Position numbers and translations under genes: made by a program. This document shows, piece by piece, positions 9,824-19,587 of a DNA stretch of 64,000 nt (its first letter is position 1; every line of letters begins with the position of its first letter). A model generated the notes under the pieces. The model did not search any database. It saw only the letters and a program-made list of their open reading frames with translations, and was not told the DNA's origin. Origin of the DNA: CAWAMR01 sp963783095 (GTDB lineage: Bacteria > Planctomycetota > Planctomycetia > Gemmatales > Gemmataceae); contig CAWAMR010000002.1 in assembly GCA_963783095.1 (NCBI GenBank), positions 1,426,001 to 1,490,000 on the forward strand, written 5' to 3'.

Positions 9824-10965
9824 ATTGCCAGCCCGAGAAGAGCGCCAAGCAGGCTCGGTTCGAAGAATCTGCTCGGTTGCGCGCTAGACCGGATTGAACA
9901 ACCATAGAGGCGGTCTTTTCTGACCACTAACCACTGACCACTAACCACTGCTTTTGAATGATCATCGTTGCACCCGGAAGGCAGCAGGATAGCGGTCGTA
10001 GGGGAGCTCGTGATGCCGTTGCGCGTCGAACCGGTGAAGTTCTGGGGCGGAGCCATGATCGTCACTTTGACCAGTCCGGTCTGACCCACTTGCAAAATAC
10101 CCGCATGGACGACGGCCATCGCCAGGGTCGAATCGGCGGTGTAGACGTCCGAGCCCCAGACGGAGCCGTGCGTTGATCCTGTTACGCGAAATACGAATGT
10201 TTTGCCGACGTTATTCTGGAAGTTGACGAGGTTGGCCGGGCCGTTTTCCACGCCCTTCCCGTCGGCTTCGACGTCGCCCATCACGAGGGATCGGATCACG
10301 CGGACGTCGGAGAGCTTTAGTTGCAATTCGCCGAATTGGGTCGTCATGACCTTTAGAGCGGAGGTCTCGATCTTCCCGGCGATCCGGGAATTGTCGGTAT
10401 AGATGATGTCGTAAGTGCGAAGATCGAGTTGGTCTTCCGGGACTTCACCGCGAATGCGCGTGACGAGTTCTTCGGCTCGAGTGGCGACTTCCAGATCGGA
10501 ATGCTTGGTCGCTTTCAGCAAGGCGGGATAGGCTTTCTCCTTCAGACCGAAGAGTTCCTCGCCGGCGGCCTGGCGAATTCGGTAATTGGGGCTGCCGAGC
10601 GTGGCGATGGCGGAATCGATTTTCTTCCCCATATCATCCGGAATTCGCATTGCCAATTCGATTCGACGAATTTCGCCGATGGGAATTGACAATTTTCCAT
10701 AAGCGGTTACATACTCGATTTTGTCTTCCTTCAAACTCATTTTCATGGCGCTATTGTCGGTAAAACGTACTTCAACGGAACCAAGATCAGATTTCGCTGG
10801 AACGGGGTCGGTTTTCTCCTTGGATGATTCGTCCCTGGGCGCGGAATCGCGCGGGGTATGGCCGGCGGCAAAGACGAGGGTTGACACGAGCAGCAACAAG
10901 GCGATGCTACAAAAGGTACTGCGACACAATGCTTCAACGCGAGCGAGGAAATGCATGGCATTCAT
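9808..10965 (-). CDS. Secreted LCCL-domain protein
   Basis: Exported protein with an N-terminal signal segment (FCSIALLLLVSTLVFAAG), two similar modules around residues 62-95 and 185-215 (SVEVRFTDNSAMKMSLKEDK and DIIYTDNSRIAGKIE), HEAT-like helices between them, and a C-terminal LCCL domain (TGSTHGSVWGSDVYTADSTL, then AVVHAGILQVGQTG). LCCL domains are usually extracellular. ATG 10965 has GGGAG upstream. The last 45 or so residues, from VVSGQWLVV onward, come from an intergenic-type repeat (GTGGTTAGTGGTCAG) and overlap the convergent HEAT gene, so the natural stop has probably been lost. Confidence 0.72.
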   Translation of the reverse strand: MNAMHFLARVEALCRSTFCSIALLLLVSTLVFAAGHTPRDSAPRDESSKEKTDPVPAKSDLGSVEVRFTDNSAMKMSLKEDKIEYVTAYGKLSIPIGEIRRIELAMRIPDDMGKKIDSAIATLGSPNYRIRQAAGEELFGLKEKAYPALLKATKHSDLEVATRAEELVTRIRGEVPEDQLDLRTYDIIYTDNSRIAGKIETSALKVMTTQFGELQLKLSDVRVIRSLVMGDVEADGKGVENGPANLVNFQNNVGKTFVFRVTGSTHGSVWGSDVYTADSTLAMAVVHAGILQVGQTGLVKVTIMAPPQNFTGSTRNGITSSPTTAILLPSGCNDDHSKAVVSGQWLVVRKDRLYGCSIRSSAQPSRFFEPSLLGALLGLAIHPAR

Positions 10966-11158
10966 AGGTTTCTCCCGATAGGAAAGTGAAAGTGACGAAC
11001 GGATGCAACTCTAGGATGAGGACGTCGATACATTCTTGGAGAGAGGAATGAAACAGAACGACGTCAATTGAACTTTACCCCACAAGTGGGGGTTTAAGCA
11101 AGATGGATTATGCAGACCCGATGAAGAAAGTCAATGGCAAGGCGCTGCGCTTTAGTGT

Positions 11159-11262
11159 TCGGTGTTCAGTTTTCAGTGTTCAGTAACGACATTCCATCGC
11201 CTTTGTTCGTGAGCAGTGCATTATTCTGAAAACTGAAAACTGAAAACTGAACACTGGAGGGC
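11159..11262. repeat. Short-period inverted repeat (TTCAGTTTTCAGTG type)
   Basis: GTTCAGTTTTCAGTGTTCAG at 11163-11183 faces CTGAAAACTGAAAACTGAAAACTGAACAC about 45 bases on, forming an imperfect hairpin from a repeated TTTTCAG/TGTTCAG word. It occupies the gap 10966-11337, which has no gene. Similar words recur at 13434-13450 and 52229-52260. Confidence 0.6.
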
Positions 11263-11337
11263 AGCGACGAACGCTGATACAATCCGCGTTGGGAACATTC
11301 CTCTCCTCGTTGGACTCTCACGGAGTCAGCTAACACC

Positions 11338-12277
11338 ATGATCAATCGTCGTGACTTTCTGGCGGCCTCGAGCGCTGCCGTCGCTACTCTTTCCTCCGGC
11401 CATGCCAAGGAACCATCCAAGATGATACCGATCATCGATACCCACCAACATCTGTGGGACTTGAAGAAGTTCAAACTTGCCTGGGTCAAGGACGGCGACC
11501 CGCTCAACGCGAGCTACACACCCAAGGAATACGCCATCGCGACCGAAGGACTGAATGTCGTCAAATCGGTTTACATGGAAGTCGATGTCGTCGAAGAGCA
11601 GCAACAAGCCGAGGCGGATTACCTCATCGAATTGATCAAGTCGAAAACCGCGCCGACCGTGGCCGCTGTGGTGTCGGGCCGGCCCGCGAAGGAAAGTTTC
11701 AAGAAATACGTCGATCAATTCAAGGCAAGCCCGTTCATCAAGGGTATCCGTCAGGTCATCCACGTCGACAGCACTCCACCCGGTTTCTGCCTGAAGCCGG
11801 AATTCATCAAGGGTGTGCAACACCTTGGAGAGATCGGCCTGAGTTTCGACATCTGCATCCGCGGCACGGAACTGGCCGATGCCGCGAAACTGGTCGATGC
11901 CTGTCCCGGAACGCGCTTCATTCTCGATCACTGCGGTAACGGATCGGTGAAATTTACCGAAAAGCAGCAGACCCAGTGGAAGAAGGACATGGAAGTGTTG
12001 GGGAAAAAGAAGAACCTCATCTGCAAGGTGTCGGGCTTCATCGCCACCGCGGACAAAGGGAAATGGAAGGTCGGCGACCTGGCTCCGATCGTGAACCACA
12101 CCATCGAATCGTTCGGCTGGGAGCAGCGTGATGTTTGGGGGCGACTGGCCGGTTTGCACGCTTGCCGCCAGCTACAAGGAATGGGTGACGGCCCTGAAAG
12201 AGATCGTAAAGGATCGCAAAGAGGAAGACCAAAAGAAATTGTTCCACGACAATGCCGCGAAGTTTTATGGTCTGTGA
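11338..12277 (+). CDS. Exported amidohydrolase (fuconolactonase-like), frameshifted
   Basis: TIM-barrel metal hydrolase of the amidohydrolase-2 family, similar to L-fucono-1,5-lactonases and related sugar-lactone hydrolases. The start INRRDFLAASSAAVATLSSG resembles a twin-arginine signal. Metal motifs are visible: IIDTHQHLWD at the N terminus, ILDHCGNG in the middle and, after a frame change near 12128, VMFGGDWPVCTLAASYKEW. The family C terminus ends NAAKFYGL at TGA 12275. Substrate unknown; sugar lactone is inferred from the family. Confidence 0.78.
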
Positions 12278-12309
12278 AGCACAGCACGGCAGAGCCGCAA
12301 CCAAGGTCT

Positions 12310-12456
12310 CCCAGGGTTCGCAAAGCCTCACCCTGGGCTTTACTGCGACGCCCTTCCAGGGCTTGGTCGTTGCCGTTCGCGCCCTCTAACCATCGAGCAC
12401 CCAGCCCTGGAAGGGCGATGTAGTAAAGCCCAGGGTGAGGCTTTGCGAACCCTGGG
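12310..12456. repeat. Long inverted repeat (54-bp arms)
   Basis: Arms at 12310-12363 (starting CCCAGGGTTCGCAAAGCCTC) and 12403-12456 (its near-perfect complement, ending GCGAACCCTGGG) flank a 39-base loop. The gap 12278-12596 holds this element and a second, smaller inverted word repeat (CCAAGTTCCAAGTT facing AACTTGGAAC) at about 12510-12581. Confidence 0.8.
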
Positions 12457-12596
12457 GACATCAACCTCCCAAGATTTCTTTACACGCCGAAAAGAATTTG
12501 GACATTAGTTCCAGTTTCCAAGTTCCAAGTTGAAGACGGCAACCCTTCGGGTTTTGAACTTGGAACCTGGAACTTGGAACTTAAGGAGAAAGAGCT

Positions 12597-13076
12597 ATGT
12601 TCGCAACGCTGGCTTTGCAGGTGATGGTCGTGTCCTACCCGGCTCCGCGTCCGCCGGAGGGGCCGGACAAGGGGCCAGGTTACCTTGGCATCACCTTCTC
12701 ACCTGCCAATAACGGCGGAGTTCTAATCTCCGAAGTGCGGGAAAAATCGCCGGCGCAAATGTCCGGCTTACGAGTAAACGATGTCATTATGAAGTACGAT
12801 GGTGCGGATGTCGGCGACACCAACCGCTTCATCAAGACGATCGTTCGCACCCGGCCGGGAACGGTCGTTCCCGTAGAGATTCTTCGGGAGGAAAAACGGA
12901 TGACGCTCAAAGTGAAGATGGGGGCGCGTCCCGACGACTTTCCTTTCCCTTTGCCCGAACTTGACGATGCACCAGACGCCATATCCCCAGGAACAAAAGA
13001 AGTCATACCCCCGCCAAAGAAAGAACGTCGAATGCCGGGCCCGGACCTACGTAAACCCCCACCAGACAAGAAGTGA
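12597..13076 (+). CDS. Small PDZ-domain protein
   Basis: A single PDZ domain of the DegP/HtrA type without a protease domain. The fold is marked by GYLGITFSPAN, then GVLISEVREKSPAQMSGLRV and NDVIMKYDGADVGD, and strands ending VEILREEKRMTLKVKM. The N terminus is hydrophobic for about 15 residues and could be a weak export signal; the C terminus is Pro/Lys-rich. AAGGAG precedes ATG. A second PDZ gene follows 8 bp downstream, so the two are likely one operon. Confidence 0.72.
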   Translation: MFATLALQVMVVSYPAPRPPEGPDKGPGYLGITFSPANNGGVLISEVREKSPAQMSGLRVNDVIMKYDGADVGDTNRFIKTIVRTRPGTVVPVEILREEKRMTLKVKMGARPDDFPFPLPELDDAPDAISPGTKEVIPPPKKERRMPGPDLRKPPPDKK

Positions 13077-13084
13077 GGTTGTCC

Positions 13085-13432
13085 ATGACGACGAGTGCAT
13101 ACGGACTCCTGCTCGGGCTGGCTCTGGCATTTCCTGCGCCGAAAGATACGGAACCCGACGACAAACGCCAGGGCTTTTTCGGCATCCAGCTCATCGACGA
13201 CAGCGGCGTGAAGGTCACACTCGTCCTGCCCGGCAGTCCCGCGGAAAAAGCGGGACTGAAGGTAGATGACCTGCTGCTCACCATTGACGATCAGAGAGTG
13301 CCGAATGTCAACGACTGCCGGGAGATCATCGGTCGATTACGCCCTGGACGCGTGGTGCGGGTCGATGTCCGGCGCGGTGATAAATCGGTCGCCGTAAAGG
13401 TGAAAATCGGCGTCAGGCCGATGTCGCCGTAA
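13085..13432 (+). CDS. Small exported PDZ-domain protein
   Basis: Second PDZ-only protein. A short signal-like segment (TTSAYGLLLGLALAFPAP) is followed by FFGIQLIDDSGVKVTLVLPG, SPAEKAGLKVDDLLLTIDDQ and strand VVRVDVRRGDKSVAV. ATG 13085 was chosen over GTG 13073 because GAGG sits 6 bases before it. It is paralogous in layout to the preceding gene. A peptide-binding role in the periplasm is inferred from the fold; no partner is evident. Confidence 0.72.
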   Translation: MTTSAYGLLLGLALAFPAPKDTEPDDKRQGFFGIQLIDDSGVKVTLVLPGSPAEKAGLKVDDLLLTIDDQRVPNVNDCREIIGRLRPGRVVRVDVRRGDKSVAVKVKIGVRPMSP

Positions 13433-13530
13433 CAGTGTTCAGTGTCAGTAAAGGGAATCTCTACTCGGAAGCGAATTCATCGTCCCGAATGTTTTTCGAT
13501 GGTGCTGGCTATACGGCCCTCAGTCGATGA

Positions 13531-14661
13531 TCACTCATCCGACTTTCGAATCTCCAAAAAGTGATTAATTTTTCCAGAGCGAGAAACATCCACGATTACC
13601 TCGCTCCCCCACAATGGCCGTACGATATCATTCATCATGCCTTCGGGAACACGAATTTCGTGGACCTTATCATCGGCATCGATTACCTTAATTTTTCCAG
13701 ACCTTTCTTGAGTGTCATCAGCGTACTTGAGTGTGCCTGTAATTGTATTTGACTCTCCTGAACTCTTTTTCGGAATTGACTGGGGCATTTCTTTCTTTGT
13801 CTTCGTGAGTGAAAGTTTCCTCTGTTGTTTGTTAGCGCGCACTAATGTAAGGCCCACTTGCTTGATTTCTTTTCCGTCTGGAGCTAGAACGCGTGCCAAG
13901 CCCAAAAAATTGCGGCGATATGCTGGATCAGTGATTGCGTTGGAAAGACCATCCATATCGTTTTTTTGCACATCCTCAAGTCGATCCACCAATTCTTCCA
14001 ACGCTTCCCAGGGATTTATGTTTGTCTCCATTCCAGGTATTGTCAGTTGCTGGTTGGGTCGTCCAATCTTCAAGGTAACGGCAAAACTAGCGGCACGCGG
14101 CACAGACATAAAAACTTCGTAAGCATCGCCGATCTCTTTTTTTTGCAAACCGCGTTCCTGGTAAGGCTTACCACGCTTACGCTCGATCGTTCGATACAGT
14201 AGGCGCTCGAGAGTCATTTCTTTCGAAATGAAACTTGATGCGTGAACGATTCCGAGCCCTGTTTCTCTTCCTGTCAGCGACAATTGAAGCTCGTCGGAAT
14301 CGAGGACGATCCCTCGTAGTTCTAAGTGTCGAGCAAAAAGAACCTGTTCCAAAAGATCGCGCAATTCGTCAGCAATTTCATCTGGGGGCGACCCTGACAA
14401 TCCGGTTGCAATCAATTTCTCAGCAGCTCGGAATTTTTCACACTGAAGAGCGAGGTTTGCGGCACTTCTATGCAGAATCGATCGTGTTGGTTCTAGCTCA
14501 AGATGCTGTGCAACCAGCGCTGCCGCTGCATTTTCAAGTTGAAATGCTTCCTCAATTAACTTTAGATGCAACCGCATGTTGCCTTTTGATTTGGCAATTA
14601 ATGCCTTATCCACAACTTCCATCGCTTCATGATGACGACGTTGCATATCTTGAGTGTTCAT
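13531..14661 (-). CDS. Unrecognised 376-aa protein, coupled to the upstream gene
   Basis: I do not recognise the family. The first 130 or so residues are helical and TPR-like (KALIAKSKGNMRLHLKLIEE, then SAANLALQCEKFRAAEKLIA). A middle globular part includes GIVHASSFISKEMTLERLL and SFAVTLKIGRPNQQLTIPG. A Lys-rich linker with Q and S leads to a C-terminal small beta domain (GTLKYADDTQERSGKIKVID). No signal or membrane segment. Its ATG overlaps the TGA of the upstream gene (ATGA), so the two are co-translated. The frame is intact, unlike many neighbours. Confidence 0.6.
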   Translation of the reverse strand: MNTQDMQRRHHEAMEVVDKALIAKSKGNMRLHLKLIEEAFQLENAAAALVAQHLELEPTRSILHRSAANLALQCEKFRAAEKLIATGLSGSPPDEIADELRDLLEQVLFARHLELRGIVLDSDELQLSLTGRETGLGIVHASSFISKEMTLERLLYRTIERKRGKPYQERGLQKKEIGDAYEVFMSVPRAASFAVTLKIGRPNQQLTIPGMETNINPWEALEELVDRLEDVQKNDMDGLSNAITDPAYRRNFLGLARVLAPDGKEIKQVGLTLVRANKQQRKLSLTKTKKEMPQSIPKKSSGESNTITGTLKYADDTQERSGKIKVIDADDKVHEIRVPEGMMNDIVRPLWGSEVIVDVSRSGKINHFLEIRKSDE

Positions 14662-15209
14662 CGTTTTGCCACGCGCGATAGTGGTTTCGAAAACTCGACT
14701 ACAATGATGAATGCGGGAAGCCGAGTGGAATCTGATTGTTGTGTCTGGGACTTCTTTTGGTTGACTCGGCTCGTTACCTGCCCCGTTGTGCCCGTTAAGT
14801 CTCCAGATACCTCAAGCCTCGCTTTCTTCTGAAACAATGGGTCGTCAGAATCTCCAAGATACCAGTCAAATCCAGTCCCTTTGCTGGATCGCTCGATTAT
14901 CGTGAAGCCAGTTAACAGTCGCACGAGCAACATTGCCAAACCCACGGCTCCTTGTTCCGTGGCCTCGTCCAAATCTTTCCAATAGGCTCTGATGGTATCC
15001 GTTAATTTGAATTTCCAGCGAACTTCAATTTCTTCCGAGAACTCGCCTTGAACCATTAGATTAACCCGCGAGACATGTTCATGGTGGTCAAAGCACACAA
15101 GAATAGCCTGCGCGTGCATTTCACCACAGGCAGGAGGTATGTTCGGAAAGCCTCGTTTGAGATCCTCTAGAACAATGGACCGTTTTTTGGTTGGCGTTTC
15201 GGTTTGCAC
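14658..15209 (-). CDS. Unrecognised 183-aa protein, first of a coupled pair
   Basis: Cytoplasmic alpha/beta protein of unknown family. It carries QAILVCFDHHEHVSRVNLMV, a central helix with AVGLAMLLVRLLTGFTIIER and then GFDWYLGDSDDP followed by KARLEVSG. The spacing of the Asp and the Glu in the last two segments recalls a PD-(D/E)xK nuclease core, with Ser in the usual Lys place, but this is only a motif resemblance. The stop overlaps the next gene's start. About 250 bases upstream are free of genes and should hold the promoter. Confidence 0.55.
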   Translation of the reverse strand: MQTETPTKKRSIVLEDLKRGFPNIPPACGEMHAQAILVCFDHHEHVSRVNLMVQGEFSEEIEVRWKFKLTDTIRAYWKDLDEATEQGAVGLAMLLVRLLTGFTIIERSSKGTGFDWYLGDSDDPLFQKKARLEVSGDLTGTTGQVTSRVNQKKSQTQQSDSTRLPAFIIVVEFSKPLSRVAKR

Positions 15210-15463
15210 GGACTACTCCATGTAGGAGCCGATTTTCGGTCAATCACATGGATTCTTCCATCCCCAAGATGATCGTCAACGAAAGAGAACGAGAAACATC
15301 GATCGAACAACTGCTATTCTAAAGGGTTGTACCGAATACGTCGAGGAAACAACGTCCGCAGTAAGAGACATTTTCGTTAGTCGCGGTCTGGTTATTGCCC
15401 AGAGGCGTTTTAGGTAAGCTTACCAAACTGAACAGGCATTGAGTAGATTCGAGGAAGCAAAAG

Positions 15464-16300
15464 ATGGAGATGATCGAGGCCAAGTCGCTATTCAATCCGG
15501 CGGCCGGCTTTATCAAACGCGGCGGGTTTGATTTCACCTGTAACCCCTATCTGGGCTGCACCTTTGGCTGCACCTACTGCTATGCCCGCTATTTACCCCA
15601 AAACGATCGGCCCAAAGAAGACTGGGGACGGTGGCTGATCGCCAAGAAAAATGCCGTTGAAGTGGCCCGCAAACAGGCCAAAAAGGTTGCGGGCAAATCC
15701 CTTTACCTGTCGAGCGTGACCGATCCCTATCTACCCATCGAGCGTTCGCTTGGGCTGACGCGCGGGATTCTCGAAGAGGTATTGCCCTATCAGCCCAGAC
15801 TGGTCGTACAGACACGCGGGCCATTAGTTGTGCGCGACATTGATGTACTGTCCGAGTTTCATTCGATCCGCGTCAACATCTCGATCCCGACCGACGATGA
15901 GGCGATTCGCCAATCCTTTGAACCCAAAGCGCCGCCATTGGAAAAACGCTGGGACGCCATCGCCCAGCTAAAGGATGCCGGGATTCCGGTCGGCCTATGT
16001 GTGACGCCAACTCTTCCATTAAAAGATGTCGATGCGTTTATCGATCGATTGGCCGCATTCGGGGCGGACGTGCTGGTGGTGCAGGAGTTCCACGATTCGG
16101 GCGGCGGTTTCGGTGCGGATACCAGCGAAACAGCGCTGCAACTGGCGCGAGAGCGTTCGTGGGGAACGGAGCAATTTCAACGCTTCTTGACGTGCTTGCG
16201 AGAACGAGCCACCACATTTGAAGGAGAAGCGGGCTTCTTCCCGCCTCCGATGGCTTTGGCCAAAAAATCCCAAATCATCTACTTCAACTCCTTCAAATAG
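15464..16300 (+). CDS. Radical SAM protein (SplB-like, COG1533)
   Basis: Radical SAM enzyme of the spore-photolyase-like group. The iron-sulfur motif is CTFGCTYCYA at about residue 32, preceded by FDFTCNPYLG; it is followed by SLYLSSVTDPYLPIERSLGL and VNISIPTDDEAIRQSFEP, a pattern typical of this group. Members without the extra domains of true DNA photoproduct lyase have no assigned substrate. ATG 15464 fits the family start. The 3' end overlaps the convergent haem-protein gene by 22 bases. Confidence 0.85.
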   Translation: MEMIEAKSLFNPAAGFIKRGGFDFTCNPYLGCTFGCTYCYARYLPQNDRPKEDWGRWLIAKKNAVEVARKQAKKVAGKSLYLSSVTDPYLPIERSLGLTRGILEEVLPYQPRLVVQTRGPLVVRDIDVLSEFHSIRVNISIPTDDEAIRQSFEPKAPPLEKRWDAIAQLKDAGIPVGLCVTPTLPLKDVDAFIDRLAAFGADVLVVQEFHDSGGGFGADTSETALQLARERSWGTEQFQRFLTCLRERATTFEGEAGFFPPPMALAKKSQIIYFNSFK

Positions 16301-19252
16301 GCATACAGATCCGCGATTTCCCGATCGCTCAGCTTATCGATCAAACTCGCCGGCATGAGCGAATTGAGCGTTACCCGCCGTTCGACAATCTGTTTGTCGA
16401 TGAGCCGGACGGTTGTCGATGGTCCGGTTTGCAACATCAGACTGTCCACTGCTTCGTAGATGATGATCCCCTGATAACTTTTGCCTTCCGATGTTGTGAC
16501 CTGGGTAGTCCGATAGCGTGCCGAGACATCCTTGCTCGGCTGGACGATCGCCGTGAACAGATCGGCCCGCGAGAATCGGCCTGCAACGCCACGCAGATCG
16601 GGTCCCAGTGCCTGCGATCCGGAATGGCACGAAGCGCAACTCGTCTTGGTAAAAATCACTCGGCCGCGTTCCGCACTTCCAGTGTTCCAGTCGAGACTTG
16701 CAAAGCGCCTATTCCAGGCCTCGACATCGACGCCGTCGTTGCCGCCAAGTCGCTTGGCCAGATCGGGATGTTTCTTGGCAAACCATCCCGACCAGCCAGC
16801 ACGGCTCGTTCCCAGCTTTTCCTCACCCGTTGCTTTTTCCAAGTACGCGGCAAGTTGCTGGGCCAGTTTGTCTTCTTCTTTTCCCTGGGGCAGCCGGCGC
16901 AAGGCCAAAATTGCGGCCAGCACTTCTTCCCGGTCAGCGCGCTGGGGCAGGCTTCCCAGTGCCGCCAGCGAACGCCGGATCAAACCGGGTCGCGGCGATG
17001 TCAATCCTTTTAGGAATCGAGGTCGATCGGTCTCTTCCGGATGTTTGGCCAGAATGGGTAATATCATGTCGTCGAGACCGTGCTCACCCCACAGGCTGCG
17101 CAAGAGCGGCAACGACTGTTGGGGAGGCAATTCGCCGATGAGTTCGATCGCTGGTGGGTTCCAGGCAAAGTCTTCGCTTTTCCTGGCGCGGCGCTGAAAA
17201 TCTCCGCTGCTCGGCGGCGATCGAAGCCGGCGGCTTGCGCGAAAATGGCATGATCGGGCCGACCGAATTCCGGATGGGACAACATTGCGCCCGGCAGCGC
17301 GGCATCCATTCGGACCAGTTCCGCGAGCATCTCGCCAATGCGCAAAGGCCAGTTGCTCTCGCGGTTCATTTTCCGTTGGTTAATCTTGCGATCCAACGAC
17401 AACAAGCAATCGGCAATTCGCTGGGTGATGTCGGCAGTGCGTTTACCGCGCAACCTGGCCGCAACGATTAGATAGTGAATATCCTCGATCGGATCGGAAT
17501 CCGCTCGCAGTTGCCTGGTCATTTTCGCCAGCGTGTCGAAGTCGTCATCCTCGATCATTGCCAGCGTGCGCGACAACTCGCGGTTCAGGTCGGCATCGTT
17601 CGTTGGAAAAGCCTTCCGCAGTGAAATTCGAAGTGATTCGGGAACCGCTCCTTGTTCCCGGCGAGAGTAGCCTTCCCAGACAGTTCCTTTCACCTTGGGC
17701 GACATCAAATCGCCGAGCGCGCACGTTGCGCGAGACGAACCGCGTCGAGCCGAAGTCGATTCGAGAGCTTTGCATCTCCCAGCAGCAGCATGGCGTGCTT
17801 CAAGGCGGATTCGGGATCGCCGTAAGCAAGATATGCTGTTGTGATCGCAGCGGGATCGCGCAATGTCTTCATCAAGCTCGACCGGGCCGTATCATCCAGC
17901 CCTGCAAATAGCGCCTGCGCGGCTTGACGTAAACCGCGATCTTCCTGGGCGGCGTTTGCGGTAATCGCTTCGGCAACCTGCTTCTTATCGAGTTGCTTGA
18001 TGTGCCGGGCCATCAGTTCGAGAGCTTTACGCCGTTCGTGCAAGTCTTTGCCCAGCGCCGATCGGATGAGCGTTTGCGATAATTCGGGCTTCCAGTCGAG
18101 CGAACGCGGCATCGGCTGCAATGCCGCTGCATCCGCTACCTTCATTGTCTTGAAGCCCTCGGAATGGCGGATTCGATAGACGGCACCTCGTGTGCCCCGT
18201 CCGCCGATCGAAAGATAGAGATCGCCGGTGTGGGGATCGACCGCGCCTGCGGTGGGTGCAAAACCATTGTCCCCGGTTGCCTCAATAAAGAGTTGCGCTT
18301 CCGCCTTGTAGGTGGAGCCGGCCCGAGTCAGTTTGGCAAACCAGACCCGACCGAAAGTCCAGTCGAGAAGGAACAGTCCATCGCGATAGTTCTGCGGAAA
18401 CTGGACATGGCGATAACAAATGACTCCGGTCGGCGAACCTCGACCGAAGGTGGCGATCGGCGCAACCACGTCGGGGAAATAGGGCGGATACCGCCAGGTG
18501 ATGGCCTGCTGAGGATTGCGCCAGCCATGATGTCCACCGGCAGCGAGGTGGTAAAGCCGAGTCGGCTCATACCAGGGCAGCGACACACAGCGCTCGTTGT
18601 CCGAATCGTAAGTGAACCACTCGCCGGCGGAATTGAAATCGAATCCGTAGGCATTGCGAAAGCCATCGGCCACAATCTCGCAGCCTTTGAAATCGGGTGC
18701 GAACCGTAACATACAACCTGCGATCGGCACCTTGATGGGTGAGGTCGGCAGTGTGGCGTTGGCGGCCTTGATGCCCGCGTTGTTCCCGCACAGGATGTAG
18801 AGCCAGCCGTCAGGCCCGCGGCGAATCGCGTGGGCTTCGTGCTCGCCGCCCGTTTTGAAGCGATGGAGCAATTCCGGCGGCTTGGTGTGCCCCGATTCGC
18901 TCGCATTGCGATAGCGCCACAGACCGCCATCGCCCATGCAAAAAAGGTCATCGCCCTCCCAGAAAAGCCCCATCGCGCCGTCTTTGGGGGCGCTGGCAAA
19001 GTCGATGGCCTGTTTCGCCCGCCCCTGCTCGGCGATCAGGAGCCTGATGTAGCCGCGCCCGGAGACGATGACCCGTCCCTTGGGATCGACATTCATGCAA
19101 TAGATGTCATTGGCGAGATCGCTCCCGGCAAACTCGGCGATTTCAAATCCCGCGGGAACGCGCAGGCCATGCTGCGTCGTTTGTGCACCGGCAACGGGGT
19201 GCGCGACGAGGCCGGAAAGGACAAAAAGGATCATTCGGCGTGAGATCGTCAT
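16279..19252 (-). CDS. PVC-type CxxCH haem protein with beta-propeller, frameshifted
   Basis: Large exported protein of the PVC superphylum haem family. ATG 19252 starts a signal segment (ISRRMILFVLSGLVAHPV) and a six-bladed glucose-dehydrogenase-like propeller (GLRVPAGFEIAEFAG, GPDGWLYILCGNNAG, NAYGFDFNSAGEWFTYDSD). A helical HEAT-like region follows, and the C terminus holds a single c-type haem site SCASCHSGSQALGPDL. Frame changes near 17715 (ALGDLMSPKVKG) and near 17190 (DFAWNPPAIELIGELPP) separate three open segments that are collinear with family members. The family is periplasmic and possibly involved in sugar oxidation; no substrate can be assigned. Confidence 0.82.
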
Positions 19253-19587
19253 TGATGGAACTCGATAGCAAGGTACGCAGTCCGGCTTTGGGACAGCTTC
19301 TACCGAATCATACCAAATATTTCGTGGCAAACACGCTAACAAAATTTGGAGCATTGAATGCAGAACCTGCGAGGTATCTCGGTGTTATATTGCTGTGGCA
19401 ACTGAGATGGGAAACACTCTTCAAACCGGTTTTGAAGCTGATTATTACGGCGGGAACGCCTGTTCAAGCCAGCCCGCAAGGCATAGGGCGATTCTTTGAA
19501 AAAGCGCCGGTTTTTCAGTTGCTGTCCGAACCGGGCGTTGCTAACATCTTTCCATACCCCAAACCCCACTTTGTAGGGACCAAAACA

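Noticed and set aside
11326..12159. 277-codon antisense frame inside the amidohydrolase
   Set aside because: The sense strand has clear metal motifs; the antisense protein shows no family features.
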